From positions 1-25,374 of the IMG/VR virus record IMGVR_UViG_3300046007_014014: 25,374 nucleotides of DNA, one strand, 5' to 3'. The notes under the pieces are model-generated. The model was not told the origin of the DNA. It did not search any database and worked only from the letters and a program-made list of their open reading frames with translations. The DNA comes from a virus. Each line of letters starts with the position of its first letter. Within the stretch, counting starts at the first letter, position 1. Below are positions 1 through 6,382 of this stretch, in pieces. Both the position numbers and the translations under genes were made by a program.

Positions 1-180
1 TCAGACTCTGGTGGCGCACTCCTGCAGGTAAACGGCAATCGAGTTAGAGTTGCCACGGCAAAAACACCTGCATCGGCATCTGATACTGGTACAACCGGAG
101 AGATCTGTTGGGATGCCAATTACGTTTACGTTTGCACTGCCACGAACACATGGAAGCGCACCGCAATCAGCACATGGTGA
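1..180 (+). CDS. C-terminal end of a tail-fibre-like structural protein (partial)
   Basis: The open frame enters from the left edge in frame 1 and stops with TGA at 178-180, giving 59 residues. The end reads TPASASDTGTTGEICWDANY and closes with TWKRTAISTW. That pattern (small residues, GEICWD, then VYVC and WKR near the end) is one I recognise from the C-termini of phage tail-fibre and other virion surface proteins; no catalytic motif is present. It is followed by a strong intrinsic terminator, consistent with the end of a late structural operon. The assignment rests on the C-terminal motif only, so fibre, tail tip or other particle protein cannot be separated. Confidence 0.6.
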   Translation, partial: SDSGGALLQVNGNRVRVATAKTPASASDTGTTGEICWDANYVYVCTATNTWKRTAISTW

Positions 181-211
181 CGCCCTTTAGACCTACTCGT
201 TAAAACGTCTG

Positions 212-235
212 GGGCGGTACACACCGCCCTTTTTA
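212..235 (+). terminator. Intrinsic terminator after the structural gene
   Basis: A 7-bp GC-rich stem (GGGCGGT / ACCGCCC) with a four-base ACAC loop is followed at once by TTTTT. It lies about 30 nt after the stop codon of the tail-fibre-like gene and before the first small gene, so it probably closes the structural operon. Confidence 0.85.
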
Positions 236-302
236 ATGCGTGGTATAGTGGTGGGGCAGCGAGTTTGCACCTCCTGCCCCTGGCCACAGTTCCCTAGAAA
301 CC

Positions 303-794
303 ATGACCAACGAAGATTACTCGAAGGTGCCACCGCCGCACCTGCTCAAAAAGTTCTCCGAGCAAGCACGAGAGGACAGCCAAAAGCGCGGTCATCCCGG
401 CTACTGCAAGACGTTTGCCAAGCTCTGTATCGACTGGGCGCTGAACTCCAAATCATCTCCTAATAATCTCCAAATTAGGAGTTTTGACATCACCCCACCG
501 CCAGAGCTGGTAGAGCAGTGGCGCAATGAGTGGATCTACAACGCGCCAAACGACAATGACGAACTGGGGTTTTTGACCACGCGTGGCGCCCAATGGGGCG
601 CTGATCAGGAATTGGATGCTTGTTGTGAGCTGGTTCCCGGCCTGAAGAGCTATTTGCGCGAGAATCGCCGTCCAAAACCCGCAACACTGAAGGAGCAATC
701 CCTGAAGCATCTAGAAGTGATGGAGCGGGACGGGCATTACCTGCCTGAAATCCTGCAAGATCTTCGCCGTGCACTGGAAGCGCTTCCCGAATGA
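303..794 (+). CDS. ITPPPELV-family small phage protein with an N-terminal extension
   Basis: This 163-residue protein of unknown function has a C-terminal part (from about residue 62) that starts ITPPPELVEQW and continues with a conserved AQWGADQELDACC block. The same block recurs in the two genes at 23054-23407 and 23404-23748. Its first ~50 residues contain a weak echo of the same opening (PPPHLLKKF), suggesting an old internal duplication. The two parts are joined by a peptide SPNNLQIRS encoded by a DNA hairpin repeat (457-481). The ATG at 303 is chosen because it is the first in frame. Two Cys and a helical, acidic character are all that can be said about mechanism. I associate this family with cyanophage genomes from memory. 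Confidence 0.75.
   Translation: MTNEDYSKVPPPHLLKKFSEQAREDSQKRGHPGYCKTFAKLCIDWALNSKSSPNNLQIRSFDITPPPELVEQWRNEWIYNAPNDNDELGFLTTRGAQWGADQELDACCELVPGLKSYLRENRRPKPATLKEQSLKHLEVMERDGHYLPEILQDLRRALEALPE
457..481 (+). repeat. Hairpin repeat inside a coding sequence (copy 1)
   Basis: Perfect 8-bp arms CTCCTAAT / ATTAGGAG enclose a 9-nt loop. The right side CCAAATTAGGAGTT is identical to the second copy at 22905-22943, which sits in an unrelated gene. The element lies exactly at the join between the N-terminal extension and the ITPPPELV part of this protein and stays in frame. Confidence 0.75.
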
Positions 795-1092
795 TCAACT
801 TAGTTCGGAGGGATACAGTGCCGCCGATGATGTTGAAGGCTGGGGGAATTATGCATCCAGTTATTTTCAGGAAAAACATGATCTTCCCGGCAACGTTGCT
901 CGGATTCACGCTATGGCTGACGAAGCTCGCGCCTACCTTGCTGCTACCACTGAGCCTCAGATCAGTGAAGAAGAAAACGAGCGGCGATTCAGGGAATGCC
1001 TTCGTATTATTCAAAACACCACCCATGAAAACCTAGTGGAACTGATGGGAGAGGACTTCTTAGAAGAGTTTCGTCGCGCTTCCCAGCGCTAG
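769..1092 (+). CDS. Small hypothetical acidic protein
   Basis: 107 residues from a GTG that overlaps the end of the preceding gene by 26 nt; the next in-frame ATG (913) would leave a 59-residue protein. The C-terminal half is rich in Glu, Arg and Ala and predicted helical (for example QISEEENERRFRECLRII). No known motif is recognised. The frame stays open through the region and ends TAG, and the overlap fits the local gene packing. The start is uncertain. Confidence 0.55.
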   Translation: MHWKRFPNDQLSSEGYSAADDVEGWGNYASSYFQEKHDLPGNVARIHAMADEARAYLAATTEPQISEEENERRFRECLRIIQNTTHENLVELMGEDFLEEFRRASQR

Positions 1093-1162
1093 TAATTACC
1101 TTCACTAGTTACCTTCTAATTTGACTCAAATTTGAAGTTGGCCAGTCCACGTCACTAGGCGG

Positions 1163-1187
1163 GCAACCGGCCTACTCAACTGGTTGC
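1163..1187 (+). other. Intergenic hairpin (GCAACC/GGTTGC type)
   Basis: An inverted repeat GCAACCGG / CTGGTTGC (seven of eight pairs) occupies the gap between 1092 and 1224. There is no U-tract, so it is not an obvious intrinsic terminator. The same GCAACC/GGTTGC arms recur at 14065-14086 just upstream of a promoter. The rest of this gap is AT-rich, with a repeated TTACCTTC and a palindrome AATTTGACTCAAATT, but no clear promoter. Confidence 0.45.
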
Positions 1188-1223
1188 ACTCCTACTAACC
1201 TGCTACTGAACACGGTTTTTACC

Positions 1224-1535
1224 ATGGCCACCAACTTTGTTTGGGGTATCAACACCCTTGAGCGCGAAACCGACGACGGCTTTGTGTTTACGGCCCACTA
1301 CACCGTCAATGCCTCAGATGAGGCATATTCCTCTGGCGCATATGGCAGCATCGGCTTTCAGCGCCCCGACAACCTGATCCCATACAACCAACTCGACGAG
1401 CCAACTGTGATCGGCTGGGTACAGGAAGCCCTTGGCGGCGACGAAAAAGTTGCTGAAATTGAAGCTGCTTTGCAAACTCAAATCGACGAACAGCGTCATC
1501 CGTCTAAAGCTGCCGGCGTTCCTTGGGCTAACTGA
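1224..1535 (+). CDS. Conserved small phage protein (DUF7936-like)
   Basis: 103 residues starting MATNFVWGINTLERET, then a beta-rich section (FVFTAHYTVNASDEAYSSGA) and a helical C-terminal section rich in E, A and Q. I recognise this arrangement from a widespread phage family of unknown function found near tail and lysis genes. The ATG at 1224 sits in CCATGG context 131 nt after the previous gene, and the gene is closed by its own terminator, so it may be a separate transcription unit. No enzymatic motif is seen. Confidence 0.75.
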   Translation: MATNFVWGINTLERETDDGFVFTAHYTVNASDEAYSSGAYGSIGFQRPDNLIPYNQLDEPTVIGWVQEALGGDEKVAEIEAALQTQIDEQRHPSKAAGVPWAN

Positions 1536-1558
1536 GTCGTGCTAACTGCCGCAGTGCT

Positions 1559-1588
1559 TGCCGGTGCCTGGTGCGCCGGCATTTTTTT
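1559..1588 (+). terminator. Intrinsic terminator
   Basis: A stem TGCCGG-U-GC / GC-G-CCGGCA (nine pairs including one G-U) with a five-base loop is followed by seven Ts. It lies 24 nt after the stop of the 1224-1535 gene. Confidence 0.88.
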
Positions 1589-1630
1589 GGCTTACTGTCT
1601 AGTGGCAATTAACCCACGGGATGATTTGTA

Positions 1631-1768
1631 GTGGCGACAAAAGCAAAAACCGGCACCGGCCGGCTTGACCACCAAGCTGGTCGCCCCAAAACCACCCGAG
1701 ACGGGTACGGCCAGAACAGTCGTCCTCGGAGACGCGGCAAGAAAAAACGAGTCGGCCAGGGCCGCTAA
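1631..1768 (+). CDS. Small, strongly basic protein
   Basis: A 45-residue frame beginning at GTG (VATKAKTGTGRLDHQAGRPK) and ending RRRGKKKRVGQGR. About a third of the residues are Lys or Arg and acidic residues are rare, so nucleic-acid binding or packaging-type interaction is plausible. Short basic KTGTGRxDxxAGRPK proteins are something I recall from cyanophage genomes, which is why I prefer this frame over the longer overlapping frame that starts at 1665. It sits between a terminator and the one-TM protein and ends 32 nt before that gene's start. Confidence 0.6.
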   Translation: MATKAKTGTGRLDHQAGRPKTTRDGYGQNSRPRRRGKKKRVGQGR

Positions 1769-1799
1769 TCTGAGAAAAAGGTCAGCGGCATGTCTTGTA

Positions 1800-2051
1800 A
1801 TGGAGCACTTCGACGAGGCACCCGTTAGCACCAAACCCCCTGAAAACCCCTTCAACCAAATCGTGCCAGCTCTACTGACCGCTGCAGTGGTCGGTTTAGC
1901 TGGCCTTTTTATGCAAGTTGCCAAGCTGGACCAGTCAGTCAACACCGTCGCCGCCGACATCCAAGAACTCAAAAACGACTCCAAAGAACGGCTCACAGAT
2001 CTCGAAACCCGCGTGCGTCATATCGAAATGACCGTCGGCAGCAAAAAATGA
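1800..2051 (+). CDS. One-TM protein with coiled coil; holin or lysis-accessory candidate
   Basis: 83 residues from the ATG at 1800 (MEHFDEAPVS). A single hydrophobic segment, about IVPALLTAAVVGLAGLFMQV, is followed by a heptad-rich soluble tail (QSVNTVAADIQELKNDSKE) ending in HIEMTVGSKK. This layout matches phage membrane proteins in lysis cassettes and also tail or pore accessory proteins. It lies next to the endolysin, which transcribes toward it from the other strand. I reject the longer frame from 1665 because its first 45 codons overlap the basic small gene. Holin function is an inference from layout and position. Confidence 0.6.
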   Translation: MEHFDEAPVSTKPPENPFNQIVPALLTAAVVGLAGLFMQVAKLDQSVNTVAADIQELKNDSKERLTDLETRVRHIEMTVGSKK

Positions 2052-2233
2052 GCGTCGTCAACACCACCGACTACGGCAACGGCTTCAGCCTGGATCAGCT
2101 GGAAAACGAGCGCGGCGAACTGTACTACCGCGCCTGCAAAGACAGCATCTGCCGCTACGCCGAGGACCACTACATCGCAATGATGTATCTCGAAGGCATG
2201 GGCTGGGACTTTAAGCAAACTCCCCTGGCTTAG
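2048..2233 (+). CDS. Small hypothetical protein
   Basis: 61 residues starting at an ATG that overlaps the previous stop in ATGA, which indicates translational coupling. The sequence is rich in Tyr, Asp and Glu (GELYYRACKD) with a Met-rich middle (YIAMMYLEGMGW). No TM segment or known motif. Its 3' end overlaps the convergent minus-strand gene by 23 bp, so this point is a strand switch without an intervening terminator. Confidence 0.65.
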   Translation: MSVVNTTDYGNGFSLDQLENERGELYYRACKDSICRYAEDHYIAMMYLEGMGWDFKQTPLA

Positions 2234-2369
2234 CCCCAAAATCCGGCCCCGGGTCCCGCCCCGTCTTCAACACCGCCACCGCCCTCGCATAGAACGGGCT
2301 GCTGGTCTTACCTGCGCGCTCCAGGGCCTCCTTCACCTTCGCCCAGTTCTCCCGAGTGCGGTCGTCCAT
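2211..2369 (-). CDS. Small hypothetical protein coupled to the endolysin
   Basis: 52 residues, MDDRTRENWAKVKEALERAG at the start, then FYARAVAVLKTGRDPGPDF. The ATG overlaps the endolysin stop (TGATG), a clear coupling signature and the reason for choosing this start over the longer antisense frame up to 2735. The N-terminal half is an amphipathic helix; there is no TM segment, so it is not a holin. Last gene of the minus-strand block. Confidence 0.65.
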   Translation of the reverse strand: MDDRTRENWAKVKEALERAGKTSSPFYARAVAVLKTGRDPGPDFGAKPGEFA

Positions 2370-3508
2370 CAGTACAGCCACTCGGCTGCAGGCCTGGCAC
2401 CGGCCCCAGGAACGAAACCTCCGCCCCCGCGCGTGTCCATATGCACGAAGCCGCGTGGTCGCCCATCGCCCAGACCCCCAGTCCACCTGACTTTTATCCA
2501 CTGGTAGAAGCTGTCCAGGCTCCGGTCCACTGAGTAGAGGTCGAACGCCTCCCCGAGGACGTGCCTCGAGCCCGGTACCCCTCCCACCTGGGCATTGATC
2601 GGCTCCGGCCTGTAGAAGCTCGTCACCCCCAGGGGCCGCCCCCACGCCTCGCGCACTCGCTGAAACTCCGCCGCAGTGCGCAGCAACCGCGTCCGCACCG
2701 ACGACGTCGGCCCTGGAATTCGCCGCCGGTCCCACTGCAAGATCTCACCCACAGTCAGATTTGGCGTTACTAGACAGTTGAAGTCGCCCCAATCGACATC
2801 AGGGCGCATGAACTCCCCCGAGCCGATCACCTTCCGCCAGTGTGGCTCGAACACAAACCAAGTCCCGGCCCCCGCCGCCAACTCCACCCGCGCATGCCCA
2901 TCCGCCGGCCGCTCCGTGTATGCAACCACTGCATAATCTTTCCCGACGGGCACCAGAACCTTCTCCTTCTCACCGAGCTCGGCAGCCGGAACTGGCTCCT
3001 TCTTCAGCCATGTCACATGCACCGCCTCGATCCGGTACAAGATCGACTTTGGCTCCGCCTTAACCACAGGCTTGCTCACCACCGAGGACGGTGCCCGCTC
3101 ATCCATCAGCTTGATCAACTTCTCTGCGTAGGTCGGATCTGTCGCGTACCCCTGATCCACCAACGCCTTCGCCGCATCCCCTCGCGTCGCCGCCCGATTC
3201 ACCCCCTCATATTTATCCCAGTCTTTGTACCATCGAGTAACCAAGTATCTAACACACGCCCCTAGATCAGAAAAGTCGATAAATTCTGCCGTTATCGTTA
3301 TCCACTTTCCGTCGACAAACTCTTTAGTTTCCTTACCCGTACCTGCACCTTTTAACCCAAAGTAATTGTGTTTACCACTCGTGTGCTTCCCGTAGCCACT
3401 CTCAAGTGCCCACTGTGCTGCCACAAGCTCGGGGTATTTAGCCCCAGCATCTTCCCCTGCCTGCCGCACACCCTCCCAGGTGTTCGAGTACGTCTTGCGA
3501 GTAGCCAC
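2369..3508 (-). CDS. Two-domain endolysin: glucosaminidase (GH73-like) + M15 peptidase
   Basis: 379 residues from a GTG. Residues ~1-140 resemble the FlgJ/GH73 N-acetylglucosaminidase fold: AAQWALESGYGKH gives the probable catalytic Glu36, then NYFGLKG, and later GYATDPTYAEKLIKLM. A linker with a beta-rich section (~150-235) follows. Residues ~240-379 match peptidase family M15 (D-Ala-D-Ala carboxypeptidase-like): TSFYRPEPIN, GGVPGSRHVLGEAFD and FVHMD supply zinc ligands H316, D323 and H356. Together the two domains would cut both glycan and peptide parts of peptidoglycan. No signal peptide is visible, so release would need a holin. By eye the N-terminal domain is more AT-rich than the C-terminal one, consistent with domain shuffling. 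Confidence 0.85.
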   Translation of the reverse strand: MATRKTYSNTWEGVRQAGEDAGAKYPELVAAQWALESGYGKHTSGKHNYFGLKGAGTGKETKEFVDGKWITITAEFIDFSDLGACVRYLVTRWYKDWDKYEGVNRAATRGDAAKALVDQGYATDPTYAEKLIKLMDERAPSSVVSKPVVKAEPKSILYRIEAVHVTWLKKEPVPAAELGEKEKVLVPVGKDYAVVAYTERPADGHARVELAAGAGTWFVFEPHWRKVIGSGEFMRPDVDWGDFNCLVTPNLTVGEILQWDRRRIPGPTSSVRTRLLRTAAEFQRVREAWGRPLGVTSFYRPEPINAQVGGVPGSRHVLGEAFDLYSVDRSLDSFYQWIKVRWTGGLGDGRPRGFVHMDTRGGGGFVPGAGARPAAEWLY

Positions 3509-3531
3509 AGATTTCGCGCAGATACTTCACG

Positions 3532-3756
3532 CTACCGGCGCCGCTGCACCTCACGCCAATAGCGGTCCTCAACCTTGCCCTGCCAAGCCTGGTACTGCGA
3601 CATACGTGCCGACGCCCGAGCTCGTTTCTTCCGCAGGTTCCAGTCATAAAAAAACTGGGCATCCTCCACCAAGCGATGAAGGAGCCCATTTGGTAAACGC
3701 TCTGCGATTCGGTTAAGTCGAGCCAACAACCGAGAACGCAGCTCGCTCTCGTCCAT
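3532..3756 (-). CDS. Small basic hypothetical protein
   Basis: 74 residues from an ATG that overlaps the stop of the cyAbrB gene (TGATG). MDESELRSRLLARLNRIAER is followed by a strongly basic section (WNLRKKRARASARMSQYQAW). Helical and charged, no known motif recognised. It sits between the regulator and the endolysin with 23 nt to the latter, so all belong to one transcription unit. A role in nucleic-acid binding is possible from charge only. Confidence 0.6.
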   Translation of the reverse strand: MDESELRSRLLARLNRIAERLPNGLLHRLVEDAQFFYDWNLRKKRARASARMSQYQAWQGKVEDRYWREVQRRR

Positions 3757-4136
3757 CAACCAGCCACAGCCACAGACTTACTGGAGGCTTTTACGCTCGC
3801 TGCAGATTGAGGCACAAGCCGAATTGCATCATCCTCGATCACGATCTGCAGTTCATCGCCCGGCTCCACACCAAACTTCTCCGAGTACGTCTTGCCTACC
3901 AAAATCACACCATTACGATGGACGGTAGTCATAAACTGTGCTGCTTTACCAGGCTTCTTGCTGGTTTTCAGCTTTACACCTTTAGCTTCAAGCAGTGCCT
4001 CGTGCAACTTACCGATGAGCAAGCGCTCATTACCCTTATCCGTATTGCGCACGTAGCCAGCCTCGCGAGCTAGCTCGGCTTGATCCATGTCCGCATTGGC
4101 TTTCACAAATGAAAGCAGGTCTTGCCCAGTGAGCAT
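3756..4136 (-). CDS. cyAbrB-type transcriptional regulator
   Basis: The N-terminal part LTGQDLLSFV...AREAGYV...LHEALLEAKGVKL matches the cyanobacteria-specific AbrB family, whose members share LTGxxLL, CGY and FYNALLEAKGI blocks. The C-terminal part (FMTTVHRNGVILVGKTYSEK then GVEPGDELQIVIEDDAIRL) is the SpoVT/AbrB-type DNA-binding barrel. In cyanobacteria these proteins regulate carbon/nitrogen and central metabolism genes. I chose the ATG at 4136, which starts at the conserved MLTG; a GTG at 4169 would add 11 residues not expected in the family. It lies 41 nt downstream of the polymerase gene. A phage copy could act on host or phage promoters; that part is inference. Confidence 0.82.
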   Translation of the reverse strand: MLTGQDLLSFVKANADMDQAELAREAGYVRNTDKGNERLLIGKLHEALLEAKGVKLKTSKKPGKAAQFMTTVHRNGVILVGKTYSEKFGVEPGDELQIVIEDDAIRLVPQSAASVKASSKSVAVAG

Positions 4137-4177
4137 GAGTGGTAAAACGCTACGAAAACAGCGTATCACACAAAGCT

Positions 4178-6127
4178 CTACTTGGCATCGGCCCAGCTAC
4201 TACCAAAAGAAGCTTCCGCCACGATAGGCACCAACTGACAAACTACCGAACCCGCGGCTTCCATAGCTCCGGCTAATGTTTTCGCCCACTTCTCCACTAC
4301 CCCATCCTCAACCTCGAGAACGATCTCGTCGTGCACCATGGCAATAAGCATCGCTTCCCCTGGCTTAGCCGCTTTTATGTTGTCCCATATCATCGCGATG
4401 GCAATCTTAGCGATGTCACCCGCTGTACCCTGCACTTGCGTGTTGATTCGCGTAGTGTATTTATCATTAAAGCCTGTCAGTATCCTACGCCTACCATACC
4501 TAGTAAATACAGCGCGCGTAGTCTTATTGCCTTCTTGCATCTGCCACTCATAAAGCTGGGGATACGCTTCACGAAACCCAGTAACAAGACCCTGGGCTTC
4601 TTCTAGCTCCATATCTACACCATATTGTGCAACAGCTTGCTTTCTTAACGTAGCAGCACCTGCCCCATACAAAAGCCCGAAATTACAAAGCTTCGCGGAC
4701 GTACGCTCTTTCTTCGTAATAGTATCAGCACTTTTACCTGTCACTAAAGCTGCGGTCTCTGTGTGCAAGTCCCGCCCAGCTCGATACGCCTCCAGCATGC
4801 GCTCCTCACCAGATAGCTCGGCGGCCACCCTCAGCTCCACCTGACTGAAGTCAGCCACAACCAAGGTGTAACCCTCACGAGCGCGAAACAGGCGCCGAAA
4901 CTCCCCCTCCCGCGGCACTTGCTGAAGATTCGGACCTGAGCAACTCAGCCTGCCCGTCGCTGTCCCCATCTGCCGGTACCCCGCATGGATCCGCCCATCC
5001 GGTCCAATCGAATCCAGCAGTTTCTCAATGTGAGACACACGGGTTACAGCCGCCTTCCACTCCATGTACATGGCCACGAGCTCGTACTCCCCCTTCAGAA
5101 ACGCCAGCAGGTTCTGATCCAAACTCGGTGCTCCCTTCTCGTCTGGTGGCAGCAGAATGCCCGCCTGCTCAAACCGCTCCGCCATCTGCTTCGGCGAGCG
5201 CGGGTTGAACCCCTTGTAGCGCTTGGTTCCAGCGCGGATCGACCCCGAGTCCTTCTCACGTGTGTTTAAGACCCCGTCCTCATCCCGCGGTAGCCACACA
5301 GCCGGCTCATCCGGATGCTCTGCTGTGATCGCCGCATCCAACGCCTCAAGGAATGTCGTCTTAAGCGTCTCAGCATTGTCTTGCAATGAGACTTGCAGCG
5401 CCACGGCAGACACCGCATCAAATCCAAACCCGTTCCACTGCATCCGAGCGATGGGCCGAAGCGCCATCATCTCCAGCTTGAAGATGTCCCACAGCGTCAC
5501 CGAGGGCGACACCTCTGACTCCTTCAGCGCTGCTACGAGTGCGGGCACCATCCTCGGTAGACACACCGCGTCCCGGGCGGCATAGCGGACCATCTCATCC
5601 GAGATCTCCCCTGCCCAATCGGCCTTCTGTAGCTCCTTAGGCAGCGGCACCTTCAGCACATGGCTTACCAGACTCCCCAGGTCGTTCTTTGCCCCTGTGC
5701 CGTTGTTCACCACCTTGGCGGCAATCATCGTGTCGAAGATCGAGCCACCGAGCTCGACACCTTCTCCCGCTAGGAAGTTCAAGTCGAATGCAGCATTCTG
5801 CAGCACCTTCTTCTTCGGCCCCTCGAGCAACGCCTTCAGCTGACGTAGCCCTGGTGCATCCCAAGGCAGCTGCCGCCCGCCCTCGGTGCGCCAACCTTCC
5901 ACATCGACCACCAACGCATAGTCGCAACTTGCGACTTGGATGAGACGCACGCGATTCACCAGTGGATCCAGGCCAGTGGTCTCTGTATCCACGCCCAGCG
6001 GACCCACTGCCTCCCCGAGCTCGGAAACGCGCCGGGTCAGCAATGCCGCAGCCTGTGGACCACGAATGAAGTCGAAATCCACATTATCTAAAGCTTCCTT
6101 GTGAGCAAGGGATTCATCGGACGGCAT
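4178..6127 (-). CDS. polA: Family A DNA polymerase with 3'-5' exonuclease domain
   Basis: 649 residues, no 5'-nuclease domain, the usual size for a phage Pol I-like replicase. Exonuclease motifs: LGVDTETTGLDP (D47, E49), NAAFDLNFL (D115) and YAARDAV (Y182, D186), all intact, so proofreading should work. Polymerase motifs: A = ADFSQVELR (D426), B = RTSAKLCNFGLLYG (R475, K479, F483, Y487), C = MVHDEI (D600). The O-helix residue equivalent to E. coli 762 is Phe, as in many lytic phage enzymes. It is followed closely by the cyAbrB gene and preceded, beyond a small divergent ORF, by the primase. The C-terminal third looks more AT-rich than the rest. The start ATG is the first in frame and aligns just ahead of the exonuclease domain. 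Confidence 0.95.
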   Translation of the reverse strand: MPSDESLAHKEALDNVDFDFIRGPQAAALLTRRVSELGEAVGPLGVDTETTGLDPLVNRVRLIQVASCDYALVVDVEGWRTEGGRQLPWDAPGLRQLKALLEGPKKKVLQNAAFDLNFLAGEGVELGGSIFDTMIAAKVVNNGTGAKNDLGSLVSHVLKVPLPKELQKADWAGEISDEMVRYAARDAVCLPRMVPALVAALKESEVSPSVTLWDIFKLEMMALRPIARMQWNGFGFDAVSAVALQVSLQDNAETLKTTFLEALDAAITAEHPDEPAVWLPRDEDGVLNTREKDSGSIRAGTKRYKGFNPRSPKQMAERFEQAGILLPPDEKGAPSLDQNLLAFLKGEYELVAMYMEWKAAVTRVSHIEKLLDSIGPDGRIHAGYRQMGTATGRLSCSGPNLQQVPREGEFRRLFRAREGYTLVVADFSQVELRVAAELSGEERMLEAYRAGRDLHTETAALVTGKSADTITKKERTSAKLCNFGLLYGAGAATLRKQAVAQYGVDMELEEAQGLVTGFREAYPQLYEWQMQEGNKTTRAVFTRYGRRRILTGFNDKYTTRINTQVQGTAGDIAKIAIAMIWDNIKAAKPGEAMLIAMVHDEIVLEVEDGVVEKWAKTLAGAMEAAGSVVCQLVPIVAEASFGSSWADAK

Positions 6128-6150
6128 ACTCGGTTAAATGCAGTGGTTGT

Positions 6151-6372
6151 GTGGACGACCTTACTCTTAGCTTTGCTCAAGAAGCAGCACTAAGGCAGAT
6201 CGATGATTGTACCAATGTAGCAGAGCTAAAAGCTCTAGCTAAGAGTCTCATTAAGTCTCACTTCACATCGCGCAGCTTCATAGCAACACTCTTGCTCCGC
6301 GAAACAACCCTGGGGCCCAGCCCCAGCTACCAGGCCGAGCTCGATGACGAGCTCCCCTGGCGCCAGGGCTAA
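6151..6372 (+). CDS. Small helical protein divergent from polA (NblA-like layout, tentative)
   Basis: 73 residues from a GTG. The front half (LTLSFAQEAALRQIDDCTNV, then LKALAKSLIKSHFTSRSFIA) predicts two amphipathic helices in an LSxxQE...R..., LLLRE arrangement. This recalls small cyanobacterial and cyanophage helical proteins, loosely including the phycobilisome-degradation adaptor NblA; the similarity is too weak for assignment. It is the only plus-strand gene inside the minus-strand replication block, filling almost the whole 255-nt gap between polA and the primase gene. The surroundings are AT-rich relative to the flanks and contain a doubled AGTCTCA motif (6244-6260). Confidence 0.5.
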   Translation: MDDLTLSFAQEAALRQIDDCTNVAELKALAKSLIKSHFTSRSFIATLLLRETTLGPSPSYQAELDDELPWRQG

Positions 6373-6382
6373 GAGCGCAACA

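Noticed and set aside
1665-1799. N-terminal extension of the one-TM protein
   Set aside because: The extension overlaps the better-supported 45-residue basic ORF (1631-1768) in another frame and its translation is low-information; the ATG at 1800 begins just before the conserved-looking membrane protein.
2561-3265. Plus-strand ORFs opposite the endolysin
   Set aside because: They are antisense shadows with His/Pro/Arg-rich, low-information translations; the minus-strand endolysin has clear catalytic motifs.
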